Source: Rhodocyclales bacterium GT-UBC
Lineage (GTDB): Bacteria > Pseudomonadota > Gammaproteobacteria > Burkholderiales > Rhodocyclaceae
NCBI GenBank assembly: GCA_003583745.1
Contig: QXPY01000008.1
Location: 178,955-242,954 of the forward strand
Direction of reading: 5' to 3'
DNA: 64,000 bases
A program made the translations under genes and the position numbers. Positions 17,955 through 27,810 of this stretch are shown in pieces. Under the pieces are notes generated by a model, which saw nothing but the letters and a program-made list of their open reading frames with translations, made no database searches and had not been told where the DNA came from. How positions within the stretch are numbered: the stretch's first letter is position 1; each line of letters starts with the position of its first letter.

Positions 17955-18641
17955 ATGAAAATCCTGATCGTCGACGACGAACCGGCCATCGCCGAGACCT
18001 TGGCCTACACCCTGCGCGCCGAAGGTTTCAGCGCCGAGCATTGCACCCTGGGCAACCAGGCGCTGGCCCGACTCGACGGCGGCGACCACGATCTGGTCGT
18101 CCTCGACGTCGGCCTGCCCGACCTCAGCGGCTTCGATGTTTGCCGGCTATTGCGGCGCTTCTCGGACATCCCGGTGCTTTTCCTGACCGCCCGCTCCGAC
18201 GAAGTCGATCGCATCGTCGGCCTTGAACTGGGCGCTGACGATTACGTCGCCAAGCCCTTCAGCCCGCGTGAAGTCGTCTCCCGCATCCGCGCCATCCTGC
18301 GCCGGCTCGACCCGGCCAGACAAAGCCCGGCCCGGCGCGGCGCGGCACCTGGCGCGCCACGTTTCGACATCGACCGTGATGGCTGCCGGATCGCTTTCCA
18401 CGGTCACTGGCTGGCGTTAACCCGTTACGAATATCACCTGCTCGCGCTACTGCTCGAACGTCCTGGCCGCATCCTGAATCGAGCCCAGATCATGCAAGCC
18501 GTCTGGCAGGATGATGGCGAAAGCCTGGAACGGACAGTCGACACCCATATCAAGACCCTGCGCGGCAAACTGCGCGCCATCCAAGCGGAAGAGGTCATCG
18601 TCACGCATCGCGGCCTCGGCTACAGCATCACTGCCAACTGA
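17955..18641 (+). CDS. creB: OmpR-family response regulator, CreB-like
   Basis: The 228-residue regulator has a receiver domain (acidic DDE at 7-9, Asp51 in VVLDVGLP, Lys in VAKPF) and a C-terminal winged helix (RILNRAQIMQAVW, TVDTHIKTLRGKLR, HRGLGYSI). The tight link to a CreC-type kinase and a CreD remnant supports the CreB assignment. In enterobacteria CreBC responds to carbon and fermentation state and controls a small regulon including creD. The start ATG at 17955 is the one adjacent to MKILIVDDEP. Because the partner kinase frame is broken here, this regulator may be orphaned or driven by another kinase. Confidence 0.85.
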   Translation: MKILIVDDEPAIAETLAYTLRAEGFSAEHCTLGNQALARLDGGDHDLVVLDVGLPDLSGFDVCRLLRRFSDIPVLFLTARSDEVDRIVGLELGADDYVAKPFSPREVVSRIRAILRRLDPARQSPARRGAAPGAPRFDIDRDGCRIAFHGHWLALTRYEYHLLALLLERPGRILNRAQIMQAVWQDDGESLERTVDTHIKTLRGKLRAIQAEEVIVTHRGLGYSITAN

Positions 18642-18648
18642 AGCCGCA

Positions 18649-20086
18649 ATGAACATTTCCGTCCGCCTGTTTTTCGGCTACTTCCTGATTGTCGGACTGG
18701 CCGCCTGGTTCGTACTAAACACCTTCGTTCACGAGGCGGAACCCGGCATCCGCCAAGCGACAGAGGAAACCCTGGTCGACTCGGCACACCTGCTGGCCGA
18801 AATGGCCGCGCTCGATCTTTCCAACGGCCGGATCGGCCAAGGCGCTTTTGCCGATTCGGTACGAGCCGCCATCCGGCGCAGTCCGCAAGCCGACATTTCC
18901 GGCATCCACAAGGAAAGCGTCGATTTCCGCATCTATGTCACCGATGCCCGCGGCATCGTCGTCTACGACTCGCACCATGCCGCCCTCGGCGAGAACTTTT
19001 CGCAATGGCGCGACATCGCCCGCGTCCTGCGCGGCGAATACGGCGCCCGCCAGACACGCGACGACCCTTACGATCCTGCCTCCACCGTCATGCATGTCGC
19101 CGCACCGATATTCTGGCAAGGCGAACTGATCGGCGTCCTGTCGTTGGCCAAACCGATGTCCTCGCTCGCCCCCTATGTCGAACGCGCCGCCCAGCGCGTC
19201 AAGCAGGCCGGCCTGATCCTGCTCGTCGCCACCGCTGCCATCGGCCTGTTCTTCACTGTCTGGTTGAGCTGGTCGATTCACCGCCTGCGCAACTATGCGC
19301 GTGCCGTCGCCCGTGGTGAAAAGGCCGAAGCGCCAACCGGCGGCGGCCGACAATTCTCCGAACTCGCCCACGCGCTGGCCCGGATGCGCGAAAAACTCGA
19401 AGGCAAGCAATACGTCGAAAAGTACGTACAGAACCTGGCCCATGAGATGAAAAGTCCGTTGACGGCAATCATCGGCGCTGCGGAAATCCTGGAAAACGAA
19501 CTACCGGCCGCCGACCGCCACCGATTCACCGAGAACATCGGAGAACAGTCGAAGCGGCTGCAAGCCATCATCGAGCGCATGCTTCTGCTGGCCCGAGTCG
19601 AACAACTGCAAGCACCGGAAAGCCGCACCGATCTGGATCTGGTCGAACTGGCCGGGACGACGATCGACTTGCGCCAGCATCGCCTGACCGAGCGTCGCTT
19701 GCGCGTGCAGCTGACGGCAACAGGCCCCGTCCGCATGCATGGCGATGCCTTCCTGTTGCAACAGGCACTGCTCAATCTGCTCGATAACGCCATCGAGTTC
19801 TCCCCCATCGGCGGCCAGATCGAAGTGACGATCGACGAGAACACCCAGCATTGCCCGCAGATTCAAGTGCGTGATCACGGCAGCGGCGCTGCCCGACTAT
19901 GCCTTGCCGCAATTGTTCGACCGTTTCTACTCATTGCCGCGTCCGGCTACCGGGCGCAAGAGCACGGGCCTCGGACTCGCATTCGTTCGCGAAGTCGCCC
20001 GCCTGCACGACGGCAACGCCGATTTCTGCAATCACCCGGCTGGCGGCGGATTGGCCACCCTGCGCCTGGCCCGGCCAACCGACTGA
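18649..20086 (+). pseudogene. creC: Sensor histidine kinase CreC, frameshifted in the ATPase domain
   Basis: The gene starts at ATG 18649, 7 bp after creB. It encodes a TM helix (VRLFFGYFLIVGLAAWFVL), a periplasmic sensor, a second TM (LILLVATAAIGLFFTVWLS), a HAMP-like linker, the H-box NLAHEMKSPLTAI and the N-box LLNLLDNAIEF. At the G1 box the frame reads RDHGSGA and then loses all similarity. Downstream residues (PDYALPQLFDRFYSLPRP, then STGLGLAFVREVARLH) continue in the +1 frame to 20086. One surplus base in 19888-19891 (GCTG before CCCGAC) explains this. It is either a recent inactivating mutation or a sequencing error. If real, the kinase lacks its ATP lid and C-terminus. Confidence 0.8.
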
Positions 20087-20195
20087 GCGGACGCCCGACG
20101 CTTCACACAGGCCGCGGCGAACTTCACCGTCACTTCAAACGCAGCACATCGCGTCTTTCCATACTGATGCCGTCGAATTTTCGGAGGCATCCTGC

Positions 20196-20336
20196 ATGGA
20201 TAAAACTGCGCAGTTCAGAATTCTTGGCTTCATCCGTTTGAGCCCCCTGCCGCTCGCGCCCTTGTCGATGATCGAAACGCAGATCGACGAGCGCAGCCAA
20301 CACCGGGAAGCGGCCCAGTCCGGAGCGCAGGCATGA
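20196..20336 (+). pseudogene. creD: Remnant of creD (N-terminal stub of the inner-membrane protein)
   Basis: A 46-codon frame starts with ATG at 20196 behind GGAGG. It begins MDKTAQFRILGF and goes on to APLSMIETQIDERSQHREAA before an abrupt stop. The second half matches the start of CreD proteins in pattern: a hydrophobic segment ending in P-[IL]-x-x-I, then an ER motif and R-x-E a few residues on. It occupies the expected place after creC. The remaining roughly 400 residues are missing and the ATG of the GH3 gene overlaps its stop (ATGA). I read this as a truncated creD. A genuine small membrane protein is the alternative. Confidence 0.55.
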
Positions 20337-21640
20337 AGGGCGCCGTGTCAGGCAAGCTTCTGCCGGCCAGGCAAGCAGCTCGTGCAACCTGGCCCGGAAG
20401 ATTGGCGGGCTTCGTCGCCCCCTTTCTGTTGATCTGGGCCTGGAACCTCAAGCACCCGCTGCTGTTTAGCTTGCGCCACGTTGAAACACCGCTGCTCGTC
20501 GGACTCCCCCTGCTCGCCCTGCTCATTTGTCGGCCTCGTTTGCCGCCCCTGCCCCGACTCATGCTGTGTCTCGTCCTGCTGCTAACACTTTGGCGCGAAG
20601 TCGAATATCGCCTGCAACGACAAGCCGTCCTCGCCGCGGGCCCGGTCATGCAGGCAGTCGGCAGCCATTTCATCGTCGGCTATACCGATTTTGCCGAGGT
20701 CAGCCATCTGGCCGGGCAAGGACTGATCGGCGGCATCTATCTCGGCAAGCGCAATTTGCTCGGGCGTCGGCTTGCCGATGTCGCAGCCGAGATTCGCGCC
20801 TTGCAGGCGATTCGGCAAGGTGCAGAACTGCCGCCATTGATTGTTGCCGCCGACCAGGAAGGCGGAGCCGTCTCCCACCTTTCACCGCTGCTCGAAGCCC
20901 TCCCTCCGCTCGCCACATTGGTCGGAACAGCGTACCCCGAGCTTCAGGCTACCGCCTATGGTCAGCGCCAGGGGCTTGCCCTGGCCGCCCTCGGCGTCAC
21001 CCTCAACTTCTCGCCGGTCGTTGATCTTCGCTCCACCGCGCCAGGCCGGCCGGACCCGTTCAGCAACATTCCGGCACGCGCCATCAGCGCCCGGCCGCAA
21101 GAGGTCATCGAGATTGCTGGCGCCTATCTCGATGGTCTCCAGGCGGCCGGCATCCATGGCACCTTGAAGCACTTCCCGGGCCTCGCCAGGATTAAACAGG
21201 ACACCCATCTGTGGCCGGCGCGACTCGATGCGACAAGTCACCAACTGGCCGCCGACTGGTCGCCCTTTCAAGCCCTCGCCGGACGGGCAGGTTGCGCCAT
21301 GATGCTGGGCCACGTCATCCTGGAACGGATCGACGCCGGACACGCCGCATCGCACTCGGCGCGCATCGTCGACGGATTGTTGCGCGGCACCTGGGGATAC
21401 GATGGCGTGCTCCTGACCGACGACCTTAACATGGGTGCCGTCTATCCACGCGGGATCGGCCGGGTTGCCGGCGAAGCCTTGGCCGCCGGTGTCGATCTGG
21501 TACTGGTCAGCTACGACCCGCGCCAGTTCTATCGTGCCGCCTACGGAGCCGGGCAAGCACTGGAAAGCCATGCAATTTCCCGGTCGACCTTGGCGGCGAG
21601 CCGGCAACGCCTGGCGGATATGACTGCAACAACGCATTGA
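20333..21640 (+). CDS. Membrane-anchored glycoside hydrolase family 3 protein (NagZ-like)
   Basis: The 435-residue protein has two to three N-terminal TM helices (about 25-90). The rest is a GH3 catalytic barrel: [34 protein letters not shown], the acid/base dyad loop [17 protein letters not shown] with its Asp-x-His, and the nucleophile in [10 protein letters not shown]. Family members of this type are beta-N-acetylhexosaminidases in peptidoglycan recycling. NagZ itself is soluble and about 340 residues, so a membrane-anchored version is atypical and specificity is inferred. The ATG overlaps the stop of the creD stub, suggesting the gene took the place of most of creD or was joined to it by a deletion. 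Confidence 0.8.
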   Translation: MKGAVSGKLLPARQAARATWPGRLAGFVAPFLLIWAWNLKHPLLFSLRHVETPLLVGLPLLALLICRPRLPPLPRLMLCLVLLLTLWREVEYRLQRQAVLAAGPVMQAVGSHFIVGYTDFAEVSHLAGQGLIGGIYLGKRNLLGRRLADVAAEIRALQAIRQGAELPPLIVAADQEGGAVSHLSPLLEALPPLATLVGTAYPELQATAYGQRQGLALAALGVTLNFSPVVDLRSTAPGRPDPFSNIPARAISARPQEVIEIAGAYLDGLQAAGIHGTLKHFPGLARIKQDTHLWPARLDATSHQLAADWSPFQALAGRAGCAMMLGHVILERIDAGHAASHSARIVDGLLRGTWGYDGVLLTDDLNMGAVYPRGIGRVAGEALAAGVDLVLVSYDPRQFYRAAYGAGQALESHAISRSTLAASRQRLADMTATTH

Positions 21641-21675
21641 AATCGCCGATCGGCGCCGGAAGGCGACATTGGCTC

Positions 21676-21684
21676 TGCTAAAAT
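21676..21684 (+). promoter_or_regulatory. Extended -10 element upstream of tyrS
   Basis: TGCTAAAAT fits an extended -10 about 65 bases before the tyrS start. The same nonamer occurs before hda at 31181. No clear -35 is visible. Confidence 0.4.
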
Positions 21685-21749
21685 CGCGGGTCCGATTTTC
21701 GGCGCCGGCATTTTCCCCGACCGGCGCCTGTCCAGTGGAGAACTTTGCC

Positions 21750-23024
<1,275 letters not shown>

Positions 23025-23052
23025 GCCCGCTGTAAAAACTGCGTCGATAACG

Positions 23053-23082
23053 CGGCCAGTCCTTTCCTGGGCTGGCCGTTTT
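23053..23082. terminator. Rho-independent terminator after tyrS
   Basis: A 7-bp stem CGGCCAG/CTGGCCG with a 12-nt loop is followed by TTTT on the plus strand, 28 bp after the tyrS stop. It may also serve the convergent small membrane protein gene ending at 23092. Confidence 0.7.
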
Positions 23083-23091
23083 CATTGCCGC

Positions 23092-23478
23092 CTAGTGTTT
23101 GCCTGCGGCAACCGGCGTAGCAGTCTGGTCGGGCGTTTCCACCTGGATCTCGGTCAAGGTCAGGAAACCGTCGCCGGATTTGACCAGCTTGTAGACGGCA
23201 TCCGGCTTCTCGCTGGCTTTTTTCAGCACGGCCTGCCACTCGACCTCGGCACTGCGCAGCCCATCGATCTTCTTGTGTACCGAGGCGATGCTGTCGGCCA
23301 GATCGGTCTTCAGGCTTTCGTTGAACTGCTCGACCTTGCCTGCCGTCGGATTCAGCACCAGCAAAACGGTATTGACCAGAGAAAGCGCCAGGGCGCCGGC
23401 CGCCAGAATCACAACCAGTTTGTTGGCATTGGCTGGCGCTGCAGCAAGCTTTGCCGGTGCGGCTTCTTCTGTACTCAT
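23092..23478 (-). CDS. Small single-TM protein of unknown function
   Basis: The 128-residue product has an Ala/Pro-rich N-terminus, one TM helix (about 20-43, LVVILAAGALALSLVNTVLLVL), a helical segment with coiled-coil character (VEQFNESLKTDLADSIASVHKKIDGLRSAE is split by few breaks) and a short tail ending in ETPDQTATPVAAGKH. The first ATG at 23478 is used, preceded by GAGGTC. I do not recognise the family. It sits alone between tyrS and the ato cluster. The 220 bp upstream contain only the ato-side stem-loop. Confidence 0.6.
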   Translation of the reverse strand: MSTEEAAPAKLAAAPANANKLVVILAAGALALSLVNTVLLVLNPTAGKVEQFNESLKTDLADSIASVHKKIDGLRSAEVEWQAVLKKASEKPDAVYKLVKSGDGFLTLTEIQVETPDQTATPVAAGKH

Positions 23479-23667
23479 GATGACCTCGCAAAAGGAAGGG
23501 CGAATATCGCCAGAGTATCGGGGACGCCACGGGATTTCCAGTCATTCGGCCAGAAAACTTGCCCCCGGCCCGATGCTGCCTGCCGCCCGGACAAAGCTTT
23601 GCGGCCGTCCGCCTGGCGGCTTCACGAAGAAACCGGCAGTTCGAACGGCCGCAAATTCCAGGCAGCA

Positions 23668-23690
23668 CGGCGCCATCGACAATGGCGCCG
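23668..23690 (-). terminator. Stem-loop after atoB, probable end of the ato operon
   Basis: A 9-bp perfect stem CGGCGCCAT/ATGGCGCCG with a 5-nt loop lies 9 bp beyond the atoB stop. No T-run follows on the minus strand, so termination strength is uncertain. Confidence 0.45.
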
Positions 23691-23698
23691 GCCAAGAC

Positions 23699-24877
23699 TC
23701 AGCGTTCGACGGTCAGCGCCACGCCCATGCCACCACCGATGCACAAGGAAGCAATGCCGCGTTTGGCATCGCGCTTGACCATCTCATGCAGCAAGGAAAC
23801 CAGGACGCGACAACCGGAAGCGCCGATCGGGTGACCCAGTGCGATGGCGCCGCCATTGACGTTGATCTTGCTGGTATCCCAGCCCATTTCCTTGTTGACC
23901 GCGCAGGCCTGGGCGGCGAAGGCTTCGTTGATTTCCAGCAGATCGAGATCGGCTGCGCTCCAACCGGCCTTTTCGAGCGCCAGACGCGACGCCGGCACCG
24001 GCCCCATGCCCATGATCGCCGGATCGAGACCGGCACTGGCGTAACTCTTGATCGTGGCCAAGGGCTTCAGGCCGAGTTCGGCAGCACGACTGGCCGACAT
24101 CACCATCACCGCCGCCGCCCCGTCGTTGATGCCGGACGCGTTGCCGGCCGTCACCGTGCCGGCCTTGTCGAAAGCCGGCCGCAGACCGGCCAGCGACTCG
24201 GCACTGGTCTTGCGATTAAGGAACTCGTCGGTATCGAAAACCAGGGGATCGCCCTTGCGCTGCGGAATCGTCACCGGAACGATTTCATCCTTGAACTTGC
24301 CGGCATCCTGGGCGGCCATTGCCTTTTGCTGCGAGGCCAGGGCCAGGGCATCCTGGTCGGCCCGGCTGATTGCGTACTGCTTGGCGACGTTCTCGGCGGT
24401 GATCCCCATGTGGTAGTTGTTATACACATCCCACAAGCCATCGACGATCATCGAATCGACCAGCTTGGCATCGCCCATGCGGAAACCGTCGCGCGAGCCC
24501 TGCAGGATATGCGGCGCCGCCGACATGTTTTCCTGGCCGCCGGCAATCACGATATCGGCGTCGCCAGCCTTGATCGCCTGCACCGCCAGCATCACCGCCT
24601 TGAGACCGGAACCGCACACCTTGTTGATGGTGAAGCCGGTAATGTTCTGCGGCAAACCGGCCTTGACGATACTCTGCCGCGCCGGATTCTGGCCGCTGCC
24701 AGCGGTCAGTACCTGGCCGAGGATGACTTCGGAGACCTGTTCCGGCTTGACGCCAGTCTCGGCCAGCAGCGCGTTGATCACCACCGCCCCCAGTTCAGGC
24801 GCCGACACCTTGGCCAGAGAACCGCCGAATTTGCCGATAGCAGTCCGTTTTGCCGCAACGATTACAACATCAGTCAT
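23699..24877 (-). CDS. atoB: Acetyl-CoA acetyltransferase (thiolase)
   Basis: The 392-residue thiolase cleaves acetoacetyl-CoA to two acetyl-CoA, or condenses them. The nucleophilic cysteine is in [11 protein letters not shown], the histidine in [16 protein letters not shown] and the second cysteine in [10 protein letters not shown]. The ATG at 24877-24875 follows AAGGAG. An upstream in-frame start at 24898 lacks one. As last gene of atoDAEB it completes breakdown of the acetoacetyl-CoA formed by AtoDA. A role in PHB synthesis (PhaA) is an alternative by family, but context favours AtoB. Confidence 0.93.
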   Translation of the reverse strand: MTDVVIVAAKRTAIGKFGGSLAKVSAPELGAVVINALLAETGVKPEQVSEVILGQVLTAGSGQNPARQSIVKAGLPQNITGFTINKVCGSGLKAVMLAVQAIKAGDADIVIAGGQENMSAAPHILQGSRDGFRMGDAKLVDSMIVDGLWDVYNNYHMGITAENVAKQYAISRADQDALALASQQKAMAAQDAGKFKDEIVPVTIPQRKGDPLVFDTDEFLNRKTSAESLAGLRPAFDKAGTVTAGNASGINDGAAAVMVMSASRAAELGLKPLATIKSYASAGLDPAIMGMGPVPASRLALEKAGWSAADLDLLEINEAFAAQACAVNKEMGWDTSKINVNGGAIALGHPIGASGCRVLVSLLHEMVKRDAKRGIASLCIGGGMGVALTVER

Positions 24878-24970
24878 TTGAAACTCCTTGTTTTGCATGA
24901 TTGCCGCCCCCTGAAAGGGAACGGGAGAGTTTGTCAGGCCAGCCCATCAGGGATGGCCCGGTTGCTTGAG

Positions 24971-26299
24971 TCAGAACAGGTAAAGCCCGCCGATAAAGAT
25001 AAGGCCGGAAAACAACAGCGCTGTGACGCAATAGCCCATGATGTCGCGTACCCCCAAACCGGCAATGGCCAGGGCAGGCAGTGCCCAGAAGGGTTGCGCC
25101 ATGTTCATCCAGGCTTCGCCGTAGGCAATGGCCATCGCCGACTTGCCGAGATCGGCACCGAGCGCCTGCGCGGCCGGCATCACGAACGGGCCTTGCACCA
25201 CCCAGTGACCGCCGCCGGACGGCACGGCAAAGTTGATCAGGGCCGAACTGAAGAAGGCCATCAACGGGAAGCTGTCCTTGTCGGCGACCAGCACGAACAG
25301 GTTGGTGATGATGCCGCCCAGCCCGGATTTCTCCATCATCAACTGGATACCGGCATAGAACGGGAACTGGATCATGATGCTCGCCGTGCCGCGCGCCGCC
25401 GCCGAGATGGCACGGGCGTAGGCCATCGGCGTCTTGTGCAGAAGCATGCCGGCAGCGATGAAGATCAGATTGACCGTATTGATGTCGATATTTACACCCT
25501 TCTGGGCGAAACGAATGCCCAGGTAGGCAACGCAGGCAGCAGCGACCACCACGGCCAGCAGGCGAGACTCTTCCATCCGTTCAGCCAGCGAAGCATTGGG
25601 GCCGAGGACGCGCTGGAAGCCTTCGTCTTCCTTGAGCAGCGCCGGATCGATCGGTACCACTTCGCTTTCCGGCTTCATCATCATCCGGGTCAGGAAGGGC
25701 AAGGTGACGATCAGGGCGATGGTGATGAACAGGTTGTAACCGGTCCACAAGGTCGTGGCGATCGGAATGATGCCCACCGTCTTTTCCATCGGATTGCCCG
25801 GCGTCGCGGCGATCAGCGGAATCGACCCGGACAGGCCGCCGTGCCAGGTCAGGAAGCCGATGTAGGCACAGGCGATCAGCAGGCTGTAGTCGGCCTTGGG
25901 AATGCGGCGGGCGACTTCACGGGCAAACATCGCCCCGAGCACCAGACCGAAGCCCCAGTTGATGATGCAGGCAATCGCCGAGACGAAAGTCACCAGCATG
26001 ACGCCCTGGGCCGGCGTATTGGCCACCGACGCCATGCTTTTCATCACGTTTTTGACCGGCCCGGAACTGGCCAGTGCATGACCGGTGACCAGCACCAGGG
26101 CCATCTGCATCGAAAAGGCGAGCAGGTTCCAGAAGCCGCCCCCCCAGATCATCACCATCTCGGAGACGGTGGTCGGCGTCATGCCCAGCCCCAGCCCGAA
26201 GACCAGCAGCGTCAGCAAAATGGCGAAAATCAGCGGGTCCGGCAGGAAACGATGGACGACGTTGGTAAAGAAATTCGAGGTACTTCTGATCACGGACAT
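24971..26299 (-). CDS. atoE: Short-chain fatty acid transporter AtoE
   Basis: The 442-residue protein has about twelve TM helices and the AtoE family motifs PDPLIFAILLTLLVF, INWGFGLVLGA, TWHGGLSGSIPL and SALINFAVPSGGGHWVVQGP. It is expected to import short-chain fatty acids or acetoacetate across the inner membrane. The start at 26299 follows GAGGAGAGG. The longer open frame reading back into atoA is not conserved. It lies 13 bp after atoA and 93 bp before atoB. Confidence 0.93.
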   Translation of the reverse strand: MSVIRSTSNFFTNVVHRFLPDPLIFAILLTLLVFGLGLGMTPTTVSEMVMIWGGGFWNLLAFSMQMALVLVTGHALASSGPVKNVMKSMASVANTPAQGVMLVTFVSAIACIINWGFGLVLGAMFAREVARRIPKADYSLLIACAYIGFLTWHGGLSGSIPLIAATPGNPMEKTVGIIPIATTLWTGYNLFITIALIVTLPFLTRMMMKPESEVVPIDPALLKEDEGFQRVLGPNASLAERMEESRLLAVVVAAACVAYLGIRFAQKGVNIDINTVNLIFIAAGMLLHKTPMAYARAISAAARGTASIMIQFPFYAGIQLMMEKSGLGGIITNLFVLVADKDSFPLMAFFSSALINFAVPSGGGHWVVQGPFVMPAAQALGADLGKSAMAIAYGEAWMNMAQPFWALPALAIAGLGVRDIMGYCVTALLFSGLIFIGGLYLF

Positions 26300-26312
26300 G
26301 ATCCTCTCCTCA

Positions 26313-26975
26313 CTAATTGGCGGCGACCGGCAGCCGCATTTCGCAGCAATCCGGGCTGATCGCGAACTCGGCTTCGGTCTTGGCGCGAATTTCGTCAAGG
26401 CTGACGCCGGGACCGACTTCGGTCAGCGTCAGCACGCCGTCGATAAAGCGGAAAAAGGCCAGTTCGGTGACGATGGCGCTGACTTTGCCGGCAGCCGTCA
26501 GGGGCAGCGTGCACCGCTTGAGGATCTTGGCGCCGCCGGTCTTGGTGGCATGCTCCATGGCAACGATCACCTTGCGGGCACCGGTCACCAGGTCCATGGC
26601 GCCGCCCATGCCGGGGACCATCTTGCCCGGCACCATCCAGTTGGCGAGATTGCCGGCCTGGTCGACCTCCAGCCCGCCGAGCACGGTGACATCGACATGA
26701 CCGCCGCGAATGATGGCGAAGGACATGGCGCTATCGAAAAAGGCGGTGCCCGGTACCATGCCGCACGGCGTACCGCCGGCGTTGACCAGATAAGGGAGTG
26801 GTTCGCCGACCAGCGGCCCGAGACCAAGGAAGCCGTTTTCCGATTGCAGCGTGATGTTGACGCCGGCCGGCAGGTAATTGGGGATCAGCGTCGGCAGACC
26901 GATACCGAGATTGACGATATTGCCGTCTTCCAGCTCCTGGGCAACCCGGCAGGCAATGAGATTCTTGGCGTCCAT
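26313..26975 (-). CDS. atoA: Acetoacetate:acetyl-CoA transferase, beta subunit
   Basis: The 220-residue subunit carries the catalytic glutamate in LQSENGFLGLGP and the family motifs NLGIGLPTL and GGLEVDQAGNLANWMVPGK. With the alpha subunit it moves CoA from acetyl-CoA to acetoacetate or other short-chain acids. The ATG at 26975-26973 follows GGAGGAG and lies 1 bp after the atoD stop codon, indicating translational coupling. Sequence alone does not separate it from succinyl-CoA transferase ScoB. The operon argues for AtoA. Confidence 0.93.
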   Translation of the reverse strand: MDAKNLIACRVAQELEDGNIVNLGIGLPTLIPNYLPAGVNITLQSENGFLGLGPLVGEPLPYLVNAGGTPCGMVPGTAFFDSAMSFAIIRGGHVDVTVLGGLEVDQAGNLANWMVPGKMVPGMGGAMDLVTGARKVIVAMEHATKTGGAKILKRCTLPLTAAGKVSAIVTELAFFRFIDGVLTLTEVGPGVSLDEIRAKTEAEFAISPDCCEMRLPVAAN

Positions 26976-26976
26976 G

Positions 26977-27642
26977 TTATTTCTCCTCCGCAGCAACCAG
27001 GGCATTGACCAGCACACCCGGGGTCATGACGTGATCCGGATCGATTTCGCCCGGTTCGCATAGTTGCTCGACCTCGACCACAACAAAGTCGGCGGCCATC
27101 GCCATGATCGGATTGAAATTGCGGGCTGCCCGCAGATAAACCAGGTTGCCCAGATGATCGGCGCGATGCGCCTGGAGAATGGCGAGGTCGGCGCGTAACG
27201 GACGCTCGACGAGATAATCGACACCGTCGAAAGTCAGCTTGGTCTTGCCCTCTTCGATGATGGTGCCGACTCCGGTCGGCGTCAGCACGCCGCCGAGACC
27301 GGCGCCGCCGCAGCGAATGCGTTCGGCCAGCGTGCCTTGCGGCACCAGCTCGACCTCGATTTCGCCGGCGATCATTTGCCGGCCGGTTTCCGGGTTGGTC
27401 CCGATATGCGACGCGATCACCTTGCGAACGCGCTTGTTGGCGACCAGCAGGCCGACGCCGTTATGGGCGAAGGCGGTGTCGTTGCCGATGATGGTCAGAT
27501 CCTTGATGCCGGCGTTCAGGATTTCCTGGACGATACGGGCCGGGGTACCCACCCCCATGAACCCGCCGAACATGATGCTCATGCCATCGCGTAGCTGCGG
27601 GCGCAATTGCTCGTAGCTAATCAGTTTGGAGGCTTTGCTCAT
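26977..27642 (-). CDS. atoD: Acetoacetate:acetyl-CoA transferase, alpha subunit
   Basis: The 221-residue subunit shows the CoA-transferase alpha signature: [50 protein letters not shown] and the C-terminal [15 protein letters not shown]. It is the first gene of the structural operon atoDAEB. The 30-base leader predicted from the sigma-54 promoter at 27683-27698 contains GAGGGAG at correct spacing. It pairs with AtoA to activate acetoacetate. Confidence 0.93.
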   Translation of the reverse strand: MSKASKLISYEQLRPQLRDGMSIMFGGFMGVGTPARIVQEILNAGIKDLTIIGNDTAFAHNGVGLLVANKRVRKVIASHIGTNPETGRQMIAGEIEVELVPQGTLAERIRCGGAGLGGVLTPTGVGTIIEEGKTKLTFDGVDYLVERPLRADLAILQAHRADHLGNLVYLRAARNFNPIMAMAADFVVVEVEQLCEPGEIDPDHVMTPGVLVNALVAAEEK

Positions 27643-27682
27643 GAATCACTCCCTCTATGTGTTTAATTACAAGAAGGGGGAT

Positions 27683-27698
27683 TGCAGCTTGCATGCCA
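27683..27698 (-). promoter_or_regulatory. Sigma-54 (-24/-12) promoter of atoDAEB
   Basis: On the minus strand the site reads TGGCATGCAAGCTGCA. GG and GC are exactly 10 bases apart, with one mismatch in each consensus element (TGGCACG and TTGC). A start near 27672 leaves a 30-base leader before atoD. The sigma-54 activator AtoC is encoded immediately upstream, which supports the assignment. Confidence 0.75.
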
Positions 27699-27770
27699 TG
27701 CCGATTTCGCCCAAAAAACAGGCAAACCAGGCTGATTCAGCGCGTTTTAAGGCTTAAAAGCCGGGCCGGG

Positions 27771-27788
27771 TGCGCAAAAAATTGCGCA
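27771..27788. promoter_or_regulatory. Palindrome 1, candidate AtoC binding site
   Basis: A perfect 7-bp inverted repeat TGCGCAA-AAAA-TTGCGCA. It lies about 100-115 bases upstream of the predicted atoD start, the usual position for an activator of sigma-54 polymerase, and next to palindrome 2. Confidence 0.55.
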
Positions 27789-27790
27789 AG

Positions 27791-27810
27791 GTGAGCAGAT
27801 TTCTGCTCAC
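27791..27810. promoter_or_regulatory. Palindrome 2, candidate AtoC binding site overlapping the atoC stop
   Basis: A perfect 9-bp inverted repeat GTGAGCAGA-TT-TCTGCTCAC overlaps the atoC stop codon. Its centre is about 20 bases, two helical turns, from that of palindrome 1. In E. coli AtoC is reported to bind a pair of palindromes upstream of atoDAEB. Alternatively it is a transcript hairpin after atoC, but no T-run follows. Confidence 0.55.

Noticed and set aside
23273..26359. 1028-residue open frame antisense to atoB and atoE
   Set aside because: It is His/Arg/Gln-rich, crosses two well-supported genes on the other strand and resembles no protein family.
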